From Candidatus Tumulicola scandinaviensis (lineage in GTDB: Bacteria; Vulcanimicrobiota; Vulcanimicrobiia; Vulcanimicrobiales; Vulcanimicrobiaceae): a stretch of 61,207 nt of DNA. The stretch is taken from NCBI GenBank assembly GCA_003140835.1, contig PLLA01000125.1, positions 1-61,207 on the forward strand, written 5' to 3'. Below the pieces are notes generated by a model. It did not search any database. It was given only the letters and a program-made list of their open reading frames with translations, and was not told where the DNA came from. A program made the position numbers and the translations under genes. Shown piece by piece: positions 26,616 through 37,600 of the stretch (its first letter is position 1; the number at the start of each line of letters is the position of its first letter).

Positions 26616-27350
26616 ATGGACACCCAAACGTCGATCGCACCGGTATTTGCGGTCCAGCGTTCCGGTCAGCGCGCGTTCTTCGATCACGGCTGGCTGAAGA
26701 CGTACCACTCGTTCAGTTTCGCCGAATACCAGGATCCGAACAATCTCCACTGGGGCGCGTTGCGCGTCTTCAACGACGACGACATCGCCGGCGGCGGCGG
26801 TTTTCCCGCTCATCCGCATCGCGACATGGAAATCGTGACGTACGTTTTGAGCGGCGAACTGGCGCATCGCGACAGCATGGGCAATCATGGTGTCGTTGGA
26901 AGCGGCGGCGTTCAATTCATGAGCGCGGGTACGGGCGTCACTCACAGCGAGTTCAACAACCAGCGCGACGAACCGCTGCACCTGGTGCAAATGTGGGTGT
27001 TGCCGGGCACGATGGGCCAACCACCGTCGTACGGCCAAATGGAGTTTGCGCCCGAGGACCGTCGCAACCGTTGGCTGCGAATCGTCAGCGGCGAAGATCG
27101 CGTCGAAGCGCCGATTCGTATCACGCAACGCGCGACGTTCGCCGTCGCCCGTCTCGATGACGCGACGCTCGAGTACGCCTTTACCCCGCAGCGTTACGGA
27201 TTTCTCTTCGTGGCCGGCGGGAGCGTTGAAGTCAACGAGGAGCACCTGCAAACGGGCGATGCGGTTCGCCTACACGATGTCCGGCAACTTGAGACGAAGG
27301 GCCGGGGCGAACTCGTGCTCTGGGACCTCCCCCAGATCGCACCGTCGTGA
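26616..27350 (+). CDS. Pirin family bicupin (YhhW-like)
   Basis: A 244-aa pirin. The N-terminal cupin metal site is HPHRDMEIVTYVLSGELAHRDS with a later ligand in GTGVTHSEFN. The family opening (WLKTYHSFSFAEYQDP) and GVQFMSAG are present. Some members have quercetin 2,3-dioxygenase activity; many act as redox-sensing cofactors. The stop overlaps the UBP-zinc-finger gene start by 4 bp. Confidence 0.93.
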   Translation: MDTQTSIAPVFAVQRSGQRAFFDHGWLKTYHSFSFAEYQDPNNLHWGALRVFNDDDIAGGGGFPAHPHRDMEIVTYVLSGELAHRDSMGNHGVVGSGGVQFMSAGTGVTHSEFNNQRDEPLHLVQMWVLPGTMGQPPSYGQMEFAPEDRRNRWLRIVSGEDRVEAPIRITQRATFAVARLDDATLEYAFTPQRYGFLFVAGGSVEVNEEHLQTGDAVRLHDVRQLETKGRGELVLWDLPQIAPS

Positions 27351-27613
27351 ACGCCACTTCGTGCAAACACATCTTGGAGGTGGGCGACCCGGCACCGCGC
27401 ACGCCCCAAGGCTGCGAAGAGTGTTTAAAAACCGGGGACGCGTGGGTGCACCTACGGCTGTGCATGACGTGCGGCCACGTTGGTTGCTGCGATTCGTCGC
27501 CCAACACGCACGCGACCAAACACTACCATGCCACGCATCACCCGGTCATCCGGTCGTTCCAGCCTGGAGAAGGCTGGTTTTGGTGCTACGCCGACGAGGT
27601 TTTCGCCGAGTAG
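27347..27613 (+). CDS. UBP-type zinc finger protein
   Basis: An 88-aa stand-alone ZnF-UBP domain: CKHI, GCEECLKTGDAWVHLRLCMTCG, GCCDSSPNTHATKHYHATHHPVI, WFWCYADE. The Cys/His zinc ligands are intact. In eukaryotes the domain binds the ubiquitin C-terminus; bacterial single-domain copies are common and of unknown role. The GTG start overlaps pirin's stop (GTGA). Confidence 0.93.
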   Translation: MNATSCKHILEVGDPAPRTPQGCEECLKTGDAWVHLRLCMTCGHVGCCDSSPNTHATKHYHATHHPVIRSFQPGEGWFWCYADEVFAE

Positions 27614-27670
27614 CCGGCCTCGCATAGTCGAAAGGCTAGGCTTTACCCGTCGGGCGAATAAGGGCGGCCT

Positions 27671-30100
27671 ATGCACGAACTGCTCATCGCCGCGTGCTGC
27701 CTGATTGCCGGTAACGTCCATACCCCTGCCGGCGCGCCGGTCGTGCGGGCGCAGCTCGTCGTCGACGGAACCAAACGTGTGGAGACGAGCACCGATCCCA
27801 AGGGGGATTTCTCGGTCGCGGTGCCGCCCGGCTGCTATACCGTTACCGCGGTAGCGCGCGGTTACGTTCCGGTGCAAGCCGACACCGGAGACGTTGCCGG
27901 CGATACGCGCCTCGACATCGTGCTCGAGCCGGTCGATTCACCGAAGCTGCGCACGATCGGCGAGGTGCGGGTCAACGGCGGTTTTGCGCTCGTGCGCAAC
28001 GTCATTCCGGAAGCGGAGGTGTCGCGTTCGCAGATGGACGCGCTGGGCTACGACAACGTGCTGGAAGGACTGCAGCAAGTGCCGTCGGTCGTCATCCACA
28101 GTCCCGACGCCGGCGCGCCGACCGCTCCGTCGGTCGTCTCGCTGCGGGGGCCGGATCCCTCGGAAGCGCTGGTTACTCTCGACGGCCAGACGCTCAACGA
28201 CGGAAATACAGGCGATCTCGATTTATCGCAGTTCGCCGTTCCGGCGTTCAATAGCATCAACGTTACCGAGGGGCTCGGTCCGGCCGATAGCGAGGGCAGC
28301 AATACGTTCGGCGGGGCCGTCAACCTGGTATCGCTGCGTCCCACCGTTGAGGATCACCTGAATCTCGCAGGGTCGCTGGGGTCCTATGGAACATCGCAGA
28401 CTTGGCTCAACGCCACCGGCACAGTCGGCAAGCTTGGATATGCTCTGGCGGCCAATAACTATCAGCAAGCCGGCCAGACCAACCAATACGCGTGGGTCTA
28501 TCCGTCGAACAACGTCGCGTCGATGAACTGCGAGCAAAGCTCCACGTCTAAGCCGCCTCAGAATTGCCCGGTGCTCACCCATCTCGGCTCGACCGTCAAC
28601 GCACGCTTGGGTTTAGTGAATCTCGACTATAACTTTTCGCAACGGGCCGATGCCGGTGTGCGCGTCTTTACGCTCGGCAACTTTCGCGATCTGAGCAGCG
28701 GGATTAACGGCATTGCTGGCAATCCGTTCCAACTGTGCGATCCCACCAATGCATCCGCGCCACCGTGCCCGAGCGGCTTTACGGATGCGCCGAATCCGAT
28801 GCTCGGGCAGCATATCGGGAGCGGGAACGCCATTTTCGCGCAGAGCATTCGCGCCTACGATGCCTATTCCAGGTCGGTGCTGGGCTCGGGATCGTTACTA
28901 GCCGACTTCTACGCCGACGACAACAACGTCGACGTCTCCGGCGGATCGGGCGCCACGTCGCCGTACGACGTCTCACACCTAGATAAACGCTACAACGAAG
29001 GCTTGTCGTGGGGACGATCGTTCGATTCCAGCGACTTCGCCTTTGGCGGCTACGCGCGCCAAGAGTCGCTGGTCGGGGTCGGCATCGCGGGTACTTTGGC
29101 GCAAAGCATTAACTCGTATTTCGTACGCGGGGCTCAGCAGTTCGGGAAGGATCTACGGCTCTCCGCCGGACTCTACGATGCAAACTATTCATCGTTCGGC
29201 AACACACTGAACTGGCGGTTCGGTGCGAGCTACGATCTGGGTTCGTCAAGCGTCATACGCGCGTCGGTGGGAACCGGATTTCGCGCGCCGTTGCTGATCG
29301 AGCAATACTATTTTCAGCCGGTAATCGTCGACGGGAAGCCGCAACCAAACCCCGGACTTCCGCCACCCGATCAAAACTGCGTGGTTGCCGGACAGGGTAA
29401 TCCAGACGAGAAGCCCGAGCACGCGACCGAGTACGAACTGGGGTTCTCGCATCTCTTCTCGGGCGAGTCCAACCTCGACGTATCCCTCTACCGCTCGAAC
29501 TTACGCGACACGATCGAGAATTTTTACCCGTTCGGCGCTTGCAGCAGCAAGCTGGGCTACCAATACGAAATCCCGATCAATATCGGTAACGCGGTGTACG
29601 AGGGCGCCGAAGTCCGTTTCAAACAACGCTTTCCGCGCCAGAACCTTCTCTTGGTGCTCTCGTACGGATTGAACGTGGCCTATCCGTACGCGCTCGGCCC
29701 GAACGTTTCGAACCCTACCTCGGGCGGAAGCTTGGTCGACGGCGAGCAGTTCTTAGGCGTGCCGCAACAGCAAGGCTCGGCGGCATTGACGTGGTCTGAA
29801 AAAGGCTGGCACGCGGCGACTGCGCTCACGTTTAGCGGCCGCAACAATCCGCTCGACCAAGCACCCTACACGTTGACCGACGTTGCGGTCGGTAAGAACT
29901 TTGGCCGGATCGACTTCACCGTTGCGGCTACGAACATTTTCAATAGCGTCTCGGGTCCGTTTACGCTCTACGGCGCAGGCGTGCCGTATCGAGGTCTTTA
30001 CGCGGGGCCCGGCGGATCGTCGTATCAGGCAAATCTGCCGACCGACCAACTCAACGTGCTGCCCGCATCGGTGCACTTCATCTTGACGGTCCACGAATGA
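27671..30100 (+). CDS. TonB-dependent receptor with N-terminal carboxypeptidase-regulatory-like domain
   Basis: An 809-aa outer membrane receptor. A short signal is followed by a CarboxypepD_reg domain (IAGNVHTPAGAPVVRAQLVV, GDFSVAVPPGCYTVTA). The plug follows (LEGLQQVPSVVIHSP, VSLRGPDPSEALVTLDGQTLND, GGAVNLVSLRP), then a beta-barrel ending VHFILTVHE. Its stop overlaps the start of the tungstate/molybdate-type binding protein (ATGA), suggesting that the receptor's ligand is a metal oxyanion or chelate handed to that protein. The substrate itself is inference. Confidence 0.92.
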   Translation: MHELLIAACCLIAGNVHTPAGAPVVRAQLVVDGTKRVETSTDPKGDFSVAVPPGCYTVTAVARGYVPVQADTGDVAGDTRLDIVLEPVDSPKLRTIGEVRVNGGFALVRNVIPEAEVSRSQMDALGYDNVLEGLQQVPSVVIHSPDAGAPTAPSVVSLRGPDPSEALVTLDGQTLNDGNTGDLDLSQFAVPAFNSINVTEGLGPADSEGSNTFGGAVNLVSLRPTVEDHLNLAGSLGSYGTSQTWLNATGTVGKLGYALAANNYQQAGQTNQYAWVYPSNNVASMNCEQSSTSKPPQNCPVLTHLGSTVNARLGLVNLDYNFSQRADAGVRVFTLGNFRDLSSGINGIAGNPFQLCDPTNASAPPCPSGFTDAPNPMLGQHIGSGNAIFAQSIRAYDAYSRSVLGSGSLLADFYADDNNVDVSGGSGATSPYDVSHLDKRYNEGLSWGRSFDSSDFAFGGYARQESLVGVGIAGTLAQSINSYFVRGAQQFGKDLRLSAGLYDANYSSFGNTLNWRFGASYDLGSSSVIRASVGTGFRAPLLIEQYYFQPVIVDGKPQPNPGLPPPDQNCVVAGQGNPDEKPEHATEYELGFSHLFSGESNLDVSLYRSNLRDTIENFYPFGACSSKLGYQYEIPINIGNAVYEGAEVRFKQRFPRQNLLLVLSYGLNVAYPYALGPNVSNPTSGGSLVDGEQFLGVPQQQGSAALTWSEKGWHAATALTFSGRNNPLDQAPYTLTDVAVGKNFGRIDFTVAATNIFNSVSGPFTLYGAGVPYRGLYAGPGGSSYQANLPTDQLNVLPASVHFILTVHE

Positions 30101-30933
30101 TCGGACGCATCGGGTTCTCGAGAGCTTCAGCCGCGTGTGCGCTTGCCCTCGCCTTCTGCTTTGCGCCGGCGCTCGCGCAGCCGGCGGGAACGGTCTCGGT
30201 CCTGTACGCCGGGTCGCTCGTCACTCCGATGGAGGGTCCGATCAAAACCGCGCTGGCGGCGGCCGGCGTGGAGTTCCAAGGTGAACCCGGCGGAAGCAAG
30301 ATGCTGGCGAACCTCATCGCCTCCGGGGCGAAAAACCCTGATACGTTCGTGAGCGTGGATCCCAAACTCGTGACCGGCCTCGGTGCCAAAGTCACCAGCG
30401 CGACCGCTTTCGCCTCGACGAGTTTGGGGATTGGCTGGTCGAGCCATTCGCGCTATGCCGCGACGTTCGATGCCGTCACCGCCGGCAAGAGTTCGCTGCT
30501 CGCGGCGTTGGGGACACCGGGGCTCACCATCGGCCGCACCGATCCCAAACTCGACCCCAAAGGTGAATACACGGTTGAAGGGATGACGATCCTCGCGAGC
30601 GCCGGCGGCGAGCACCGCATCCTCGGCGACGACGAAAATCCGGCCCAAACGTTCCCTGAGGAAGATCTGCTCGTGCGGATCGAAACGGGACAAGCCGACG
30701 TTGGATTCTTTTACAAAACCGAAGCGATCGCACGCGGCCTTCACTTCGCGCCGCTGCCCGGTGCGGCATCGATGTCTGAGAAGATAACTTACGTCATCGC
30801 AATTATGAAAAACGCGCCGCATCCGGCGCAAGCCAAAGCCTTTCAGGATTTTCTGCTGGCGGGTTCCGGTAAACACATTTTGCAGTCAGCCGGACTCGAG
30901 TATTTCGACGTTCCGCGCGTTCTCGTTCGATAA
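30097..30933 (+). CDS. Periplasmic substrate-binding protein, tungstate/molybdate (WtpA/ModA-like)
   Basis: A 278-aa protein with a signal peptide (ACALALAFCFAPALAQ). The mature start VSVLYAGSLVTPMEGP and the patterns GSKMLANLIASG, SLGIGWSSHSRYA, TIGRTDPKLDPKGEYT and QADVGFFYKTEA fit the WtpA/ModA group that binds tungstate or molybdate. No ABC permease or ATPase follows, so it either pairs with a distant transporter or works only with the coupled TonB receptor. Confidence 0.85.
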   Translation: MIGRIGFSRASAACALALAFCFAPALAQPAGTVSVLYAGSLVTPMEGPIKTALAAAGVEFQGEPGGSKMLANLIASGAKNPDTFVSVDPKLVTGLGAKVTSATAFASTSLGIGWSSHSRYAATFDAVTAGKSSLLAALGTPGLTIGRTDPKLDPKGEYTVEGMTILASAGGEHRILGDDENPAQTFPEEDLLVRIETGQADVGFFYKTEAIARGLHFAPLPGAASMSEKITYVIAIMKNAPHPAQAKAFQDFLLAGSGKHILQSAGLEYFDVPRVLVR

Positions 30934-31020
30934 GGCGCGTTTCGGGCGCACGTCGGGGATTTTCGTCGCCTTCGTCGTAGGTGTCGTTGAACCGTTCGGC
31001 ACTTCGAAGGAGAACGCCCC

Positions 31021-32412
31021 ATGCGATGTTTCGAAAATTCCCGCCGCGTGCTTTTGGCAGCGGCTGCGGCGCTATTGCTCGCGTCGTGTGGCGGCGGCGG
31101 CAACGGCGTATCGCCTTCGGCTGGCCTAGCGACGGCTTCACAAAACGCCGGCGCCGGTACGTTCCGCCCCAAAGCCAGCGGCAAGATCAAACACGTCGTC
31201 ATTATCGTGCAAGAGAATCGCAGTTTCGACAACTTGCTTCAGGGTTTTCCGGGCGCCGACACCAAGCAGTACGGCTACACGAGCACCGGACAGAAAGTGA
31301 CGCTCCAACCGGTCGGTCTCGAAACGAGCTGGGATATCGACCACAGCTCCGGAGCGTTCTTTGCCGCGTGCGACGGGCAGGGCAGCATTCCCGGCACGAA
31401 CTGCAAAATGGACGGCTTCGACAAGGAATACGTCGGCTGCGGACATCGCTACTACCCGCCGTGTCCCAATCCGAATCCGCAGTATAGCTATGTGCCGCGC
31501 ACCGAGTCGAAACCGTACTTCGAAATGGGCAAGCAATACGTGGTGGCAGATCGGATGTTCGCTTCGAACTTCGACGCCAGCAGCTTCATCTCGCACCAAT
31601 ACATCATCGCCGGCCAGGCGAGTTCCGCAGTTGACTATCCGAACGGACCGTGGGGATGCGACGGTGGTCCGAGCGAGCGAATCGGGACGGTGACGCTGAA
31701 TCCGCCGCGCCAATACGGCGCCCAAATTCGTCCGTGTTTCGACAATCAGACGCTCGGCGACGAACTCGATACGTCCGGGCTATCCTGGGGATTCTACACC
31801 GCGAGTCTCAACGGGGACGGCAATCTCTGGAGCGCCTACCAGGCCATCAAACATATCCGGTACGGACCCGATTGGAGTAAAGACATCATCACGCCGCAAT
31901 CGAAGTTCCTTACCGACGTCGACAGCAACCTCCGAACGGTGACCTGGATTACGCCCACCTGCGAAAACTCGGATCATGCGGGCTGCGGCTCGAACACCGG
32001 GCCGGCGTGGGTCACGTCGCTGGTCAACGCGATCGGCAAATCGAAATACTGGGACTCGACGGCGATCTTCATCATGTGGGACGATTACGGCGGCTGGTAC
32101 GACCACGTAGCGCCGGCGTATGCCGACTACGACGGTTTAGGCATGCGCTTGCCACTCATCATCATCTCGCCATATGCCAAGCAAAAGTACGTCTCGCACG
32201 TTCCGTACGAGCACGGCAGCATTCTGCGATTCGTCGAGGATCAGTTCGGACTGCCGCGTTTAACCGCAAGCGACTCGCGAGCGACCTCACCCGAGGCGGA
32301 TTGCTTCGATTTTTCGCAGCCGCCGCGGCCCTTTAAGATGATCCACGCCGGCATCGACCAGAATTTCTTCCTGCATCAGCCACTCGATCGCAGACCGCCC
32401 GATACTGAATGA
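31021..32412 (+). CDS. Acid phosphatase/phospholipase C-like phosphoesterase, lipoprotein
   Basis: A 463-aa member of the phosphoesterase family (AcpA/PLC type). The lipobox is LLLASCGGG. Motifs: KHVVIIVQENRSFDNLLQGFPG with its metal/nucleophile residues, SSFISHQYIIAG, VTWITPTCENSDH and MWDDYGGWYDHVAP. It is paralogous to the three tandem genes at 55-60 kb but shorter and more divergent. AAGGAG lies nine bases before the ATG. It probably releases phosphate from phosphoesters outside the cell. Confidence 0.9.
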   Translation: MRCFENSRRVLLAAAAALLLASCGGGGNGVSPSAGLATASQNAGAGTFRPKASGKIKHVVIIVQENRSFDNLLQGFPGADTKQYGYTSTGQKVTLQPVGLETSWDIDHSSGAFFAACDGQGSIPGTNCKMDGFDKEYVGCGHRYYPPCPNPNPQYSYVPRTESKPYFEMGKQYVVADRMFASNFDASSFISHQYIIAGQASSAVDYPNGPWGCDGGPSERIGTVTLNPPRQYGAQIRPCFDNQTLGDELDTSGLSWGFYTASLNGDGNLWSAYQAIKHIRYGPDWSKDIITPQSKFLTDVDSNLRTVTWITPTCENSDHAGCGSNTGPAWVTSLVNAIGKSKYWDSTAIFIMWDDYGGWYDHVAPAYADYDGLGMRLPLIIISPYAKQKYVSHVPYEHGSILRFVEDQFGLPRLTASDSRATSPEADCFDFSQPPRPFKMIHAGIDQNFFLHQPLDRRPPDTE

Positions 32413-32523
32413 CGCATCCTCGCGCCCCGCACTAAACGATCCGGCGAAAGACGTGGACGAAAATGCTTTCGCACTAGCATACGCCGCGGTTCTGCGCCTC
32501 TTGGCGAGTCACTAGCAGGCGGC

Positions 32524-32997
32524 TCAACCCCGGACGACTTTGAAGTCGAAACAAGTGTACGTCGGATGGCGAACGTGCACTTCTTCAACCGTAGGGTTAT
32601 CGAGAAAGTTCGCCGCCGCGCGCTCGCCTTCTCCGGCGGCGGCCACGGTTGCATCGACGATCTCGCCATCACCATCGTACGCGCGCAGCACGAGCGCCCG
32701 CGAGCGAAAATCTTCCGGGAATTCGTCGAGCGAACCGTATGGGGTACACTCGCGCTCGTGAATGAATATCGGACCGACTTCGGCATACGGATTTCGATCG
32801 GGAAGCGGTCTATACGACAGGAGAAGAAAGTCTTCGGGCTCGCGCGAGATGTTTAGGCACACCCGGCACGATTCTCGGCCCTGGTAGCTCTTCAAATGAT
32901 GTCCGAAGGCGTCGATTCGCGTCCGTCGCGCCTCTTCGGCGACCTTTTCGGGTATGTGAATAAAACGCAAGGTCCTCTTCGTGCTCTCGTCGGTCAT
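32524..32997 (-). CDS. DUF1203 family protein
   Basis: A 157-aa cytosolic protein with DUF1203 features: CRVCLNISREPEDFLLLSYRPL, VGPIFIHERECTPY, FPEDFRSRALVLRAYDG and VRHPTYTCFDFKV. The conserved Cys in CRVC and the HxxxC in IFIHERECT may bind a metal. Function unknown; common in proteobacteria and soil bacteria. Confidence 0.88.
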   Translation of the reverse strand: MTDESTKRTLRFIHIPEKVAEEARRTRIDAFGHHLKSYQGRESCRVCLNISREPEDFLLLSYRPLPDRNPYAEVGPIFIHERECTPYGSLDEFPEDFRSRALVLRAYDGDGEIVDATVAAAGEGERAAANFLDNPTVEEVHVRHPTYTCFDFKVVRG

Positions 32998-33147
32998 GCT
33001 CCGATATTAGCCGATGGTGGATTTCTCGACCATCCAAATCTTGCCGAAGGAGTATTCGAATGCTTCGGTCACATTATCGCGGCCGAATCGTTCTATATGC
33101 ATGGGAGCACGTGTACCGCTTGCCCGCATCGACCGATGATGCCCGCG

Positions 33148-34462
33148 ATGGAGGTTCCGCAGTGCTACTATTTCGGGCCTTTTGCGATCGACTGCAACCA
33201 GCGCCGGCTCGTTCGCAGCGGTTCGACCGTGCAGTTGACGCCGAAGGCGTTCGATCTGCTGCTCATTTTGTTGGAATCGGCCGGCCAGACCGTTACCATC
33301 GATCGCTTGATGGCGGCGCTGTGGCCCGATAACGAAGAAGCCAACGACGCGACCCTGCGTCAGCACGTTTTAATGGTGCGCCGCGCGCTCGGCGACCGCA
33401 TCCGAGACCCGCGCTACGTCGTAACCGACTATGGACGGGGTTATCGATTCGTCGGTGCCGTTTCTCCAGGTCCGTCATTCCTCACGCAAACCCTGGTCGA
33501 GGAACTGTGCGCTGCCGCTCGCGAGTTTCGCGACTCGCGCAGCGGAACGGCCCTCCGCAGCGCTCTGGATTTGTATCAGCGGACGTTGACCATCGACGGC
33601 GGAAATGCGAGCGCCTTGGGCGGAGCAGCGTTTTGCCGCTGCCTGATTGCCGATAATCTCCGTGACCTTCCGAAACCACTCCTAGAGCTTGCCCGCGTGC
33701 AAAGCGATGCCGCGCTCTCCAGCGATGCCGGGTGCGCCGATGCGTTGCTCGCTCGGGCCAAAATACGCTTGCACTACGACTGGGATTTCGCCGGCGCAAC
33801 GAGCCGTTGCCGTGGTGCCGGGCGACCGCACCGCACTCGAGTTGACGGCGTGGATTCTTATTTTGAGCGCGCGCTTCGCCGACGCGCACTCGCTGCTGAA
33901 CGAGATTGGCCGGCAGGATGCGGGTTCGGACGCTGTGCGTGCGTACCGAGGGATCGCGCTGCTCTACCAGCGAGAGTATGGGCCAGCCGTTGCGGAGCTC
34001 GGCGCAGCCTGCGCCGGTTCGCCGCAGGCGTGGTTCACGCGGACCGCGCTTGGTCAGGCGCTCTTTCTCGAAGGCGACGTAACCCGCGCCTTAGCGGAGT
34101 TCGACGCCGTTCGTCTTTCGGCGTACGATCCGTTTGCGGCGGCTGAAATGGACGCGCGTTTCCTGGCCGAGGCCTACGCGTTGTACGCGCGGTTTCGCTC
34201 GGGCGATACTGCGAATGCCGAAGCGGCTCTGGAACGCCTGCAAAGATTATCGCAGCGGCAGTTCGTTCCAGCCGTGTGTTTTGCGCTTGCCGAGGTTGGG
34301 CGCAAGCGATACCCTCAGGCGCTGCAACATTTGCGCGTGAGCGCGGAAAATCGCGAGAGCTGGTACGCTCAGTTTCGAGTCGATCCATTCGTCGACGACG
34401 TGCGCGAGCACGCACAAAGCCTCCGGCATTCGGCTCGGGGGTTTTGTGACATGACTACCTGA
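33148..34462 (+). pseudogene. Winged-helix/TPR transcriptional regulator, frameshifted
   Basis: The first part is an OmpR/PhoB-type DNA-binding domain (LTPKAFDLLLILLE, TLRQHVLMVRRALGD, YVVTDYGRGYRFVG), followed by TPR-like helices (ALDLYQRTLTIDGGNASALGGAAFC). Near 33800-33815 the frame breaks: after DWDFAGAT the sequence continues as RAVAVVPGDRTALELTAWILIL in the next frame, to 34462. Joined, it is about 437 aa, a regulator without a receiver domain (CadC/BTAD-like architecture). One indel could be a sequencing error. The start is uncertain (ATG 33136, 33139 or 33148). Confidence 0.75.
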
Positions 34463-34544
34463 GGAGGGTTTTCATGTACCAGTATGATGCCATACTCCGC
34501 CGGCGTTTGCATAAAGAACAATAAAATCTTCCGGACACGTCGAT

Positions 34545-34595
34545 AATAAAGAATTGGGACTGCGGGCCTCCACCGGAGTGGAATCTCGCAGCCCC
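34545..34595 (-). terminator. Probable terminator of the large TonB receptor gene
   Basis: Just beyond the 3' end of the minus-strand receptor gene, CGCAGCCCC (34587-34595) pairs with GGGACTGCG (34556-34564), with an inner TCCAC/GTGGA stem. On the minus strand the hairpin is followed by AATTCTTTATTA, a weak T-rich tail. This is plausible rather than certain. Confidence 0.5.
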
Positions 34596-34628
34596 ATGCT
34601 TTTACGTGACTATCGCGGTAAACGTTTT

Positions 34629-37600
34629 CTAGATCTTTATCCGTGCGGAGAGGAAGAAGTTGAACGGTTGCAACGCGCCGGCGATTCCGCCGTTGTTGCC
34701 CGTCGTCGGGAAGTAGCTCTGCGTAAACGGCGTTCGTGCCTTGTTCGCAGCAACGTCGTTGATGCCGGTGCCGTTGTAGAAGTTTGCCGGATAGATCGAG
34801 CTATTGAGCACGCCGCCGGCCGGTACGTAGCCGCACACGTTCGGACCCGGCGAGAAGGCGGACGACCATGGTTCCGACGACCCGCCGAAGCACGTGTGGA
34901 AGATGTTCGTTCCCGTTAAGGTCACCGTTAACTTCGGCGATACGTCGTACGTGATTTGGATGTTGCCGGTGAGCAGGTTTGGGTTCTGGTACGATCCGAG
35001 CGCCGAAAACTGACCCGTCTGCGGATTCGGAATGTAGAGATAGCCGAACTGTCCCAATCCCGGCGCGTTGCTGCTAAGATAGTTGCATTGCAGCGGATTG
35101 GTCTTCGGAGAGACCTTCGTAATGCCCGAAGCTGCCGAGTTGAGCACGCACGTACGCGGGTCGTATCCGTTGTTATCCAGCGGGCTTCCATAATAGCCGC
35201 CGGCTTGCCACTGCACGCTTGGGGTTACCGCCCATTTATCGTGCCGGTAATTGAGGATGACCGAGGCAACAGCCGGCGAGATGTAGGTAGTGATGGGGCC
35301 GCTCAGATTCGGCGCGATTGCCGTCGTGTACGGGCTGTACCAGCCGTTTGGATCTAGAAGACCCTGCGCGGGTTGGTTATAATAGGGATTTTCGATGGTA
35401 TAGTACTTTGTTCCACCGATCGTGTGCGGTCCGGCGCCGCATGAAATCGGCGTTCCCGCTTGATAGCACGCCGCGCCGCCGCCGCTCTTGGTGAGCTGAT
35501 TGTACTGAGCGATGACTTGGTTCAGCGCGATCGTCGTGTTGGGGATGACGCCCCCCGTGCTCAAGGATTCGTTTTGGAACTGAACCTTCGAGTTCGTATA
35601 GGTAAAGGCGAACTGCCCCGAAAGGCCGTTGCGGTTGAAGTCGCCTTTGTTGAACTGGAACTCGAGCCCGTAGTTGCGATTGACGCCGACCGGAACTTGC
35701 GTCACGAAGGCGGCCCCGATGAACGTTTGCTGCTGCCACTGATTCACCCACGTGAAATAGGGTGTAAGCTTGAAGCTCATGTCGGTTCCGTGCAAGTGCT
35801 TTTCGAACGAGAGGTCGTACTGCGCGGACGAAATTCCGGGGATCGGATGGAACGGCGAATAGAAGCCGAGGTTCATGGTGTTGTTCCATACCGAGCGGTC
35901 GTCTCCCGATGCGCTGAGATATTGCACCGACGCCGATATCGGCGGCTGAGTGAAGCGTCCCGCCGACGCCCGCCACACCGTATCGGGGTTTTGGGTATAG
36001 GTCGCGGAGAAGCGCGGCTCCCAATAGTCGAGCGCGTACGAGCCCGGCGAAGCCGCGGTGAAGTTCGGGGCGGCGACGCCGTCTTGGGTCGTTCCGTTGG
36101 GATGAACCCAACCGGTATGCGGCGCGGCCGGAGCGAGTTGCGAGATTGCGGCATTGCAATCGCCGACGATATACGTCGCCGGCGCCGGCGGCGGAACGCC
36201 CGCCGGTAGCGGCGCCGTAAAGACCTGATTCGTGGAAGGTTGGACGCACGTGTAGTTGGCCGTTTGCGACGCGTAGAACTGCGTTGCGGCCGACGCTGAG
36301 TCGGGCAGCACGTACGTGAAGTTGTCGTAGCGTAGCGAGGCGTTGAGCAGTAGCTTGTCGTTGGGCCGCCACTGATCGCTGATCGCCGCATTGAGAAAAC
36401 GCGGCTTAACTGTATTGTACGACCCGTTCACGTTGCCGCTCCAGAGCGAATCCCACGACGCCCCGGCAACGGCGGCAGGCGAACCCGCCGGCGCGAATCC
36501 GGCCGGACCGTTGTACGCGTTGCTGCGCCAGGTCGGCGCGACCGAAACGACGCCCGACGGCGTGACCATATCGTACCCGGACGATAGGCACGGTTGGGGC
36601 GCGCCGGTAGTGGGGTCGTAGCACGTGTAGTGGCCGTTCTTGCCGACATATACCCAATGGGGGATATGTTCGCGCCGGCGATGCCCGAGCTATTGTTGAA
36701 ACGAATCACGCTGGCCGTATCGAAGTTCACGTTGGCGGCCAACTGGTTTTGGTCGTTGATTTGATCGTTGAACTCCAGCGCGCCGCCGACGGTATGCGTG
36801 ATGAGCTGATACTGCGCGGGCGGCACCGACGGAACGCCCTGTCCGGTCGACCCGAAAAGCGGCGATTCTTGCAACCAGTCGGAGTAGAACGTATAGCCGT
36901 AAGCGCGCACGTAGGCAGCCGAACTCAGTGCGTGCGTGTACTGCAGTTTGGTGATGCCGGTGTCGTTTTGCAGCGGCGAAATGGACTGGTCGAACAGCGG
37001 TATCGGTCCCAAATATTGATGGAGAGGAGTGTCGGGTGCGTAGTAAATCGACGGAAGCGCTGTGTGGCCGGGGGTTGCGACCGTCGTTCCGAACGGCAGG
37101 TTGTACGCGACACCGTCGGCATACGGCGCGTACGCCGTCCCCGGCGCCGGCTTGCAGCCGGTTACCGTCAGCCCGACCGGGAGCGTGATGGGCTGATTGC
37201 ACTGTGGCGTGCCGTACGGCGCGCCGTACTCCGACCACGAGAATTGCTGGTAACTCGTGCCGATGTCGTTGGGCGAACTGTAGAAGTAGTTGTTCAACGC
37301 GGAACCGCTCCAGAGCATTTGCACGTCGTCGCGTAAACCGTTGCGCCTCGGAATGCCGAGGTGAAGGTTCACGACGTTTTCCCGGTCAGTGATTTGCGAG
37401 GGAGCTGCAGAAATGCCGTTATAGTACGACCAGCATCCCTGCGGATACTGTCCTTGCGGAGACGCGAGGAGCGCACACGACGGCTTGACGCCTTGACACG
37501 TAAACGTCGTGCAACCGGTGTACCCGATGCCCGCGCCCAGCGTTGGGCCCGAGAACGACCCGCCCGGCACCATGAGGTCGGCGCCGTTTTGGCTGTCGAG

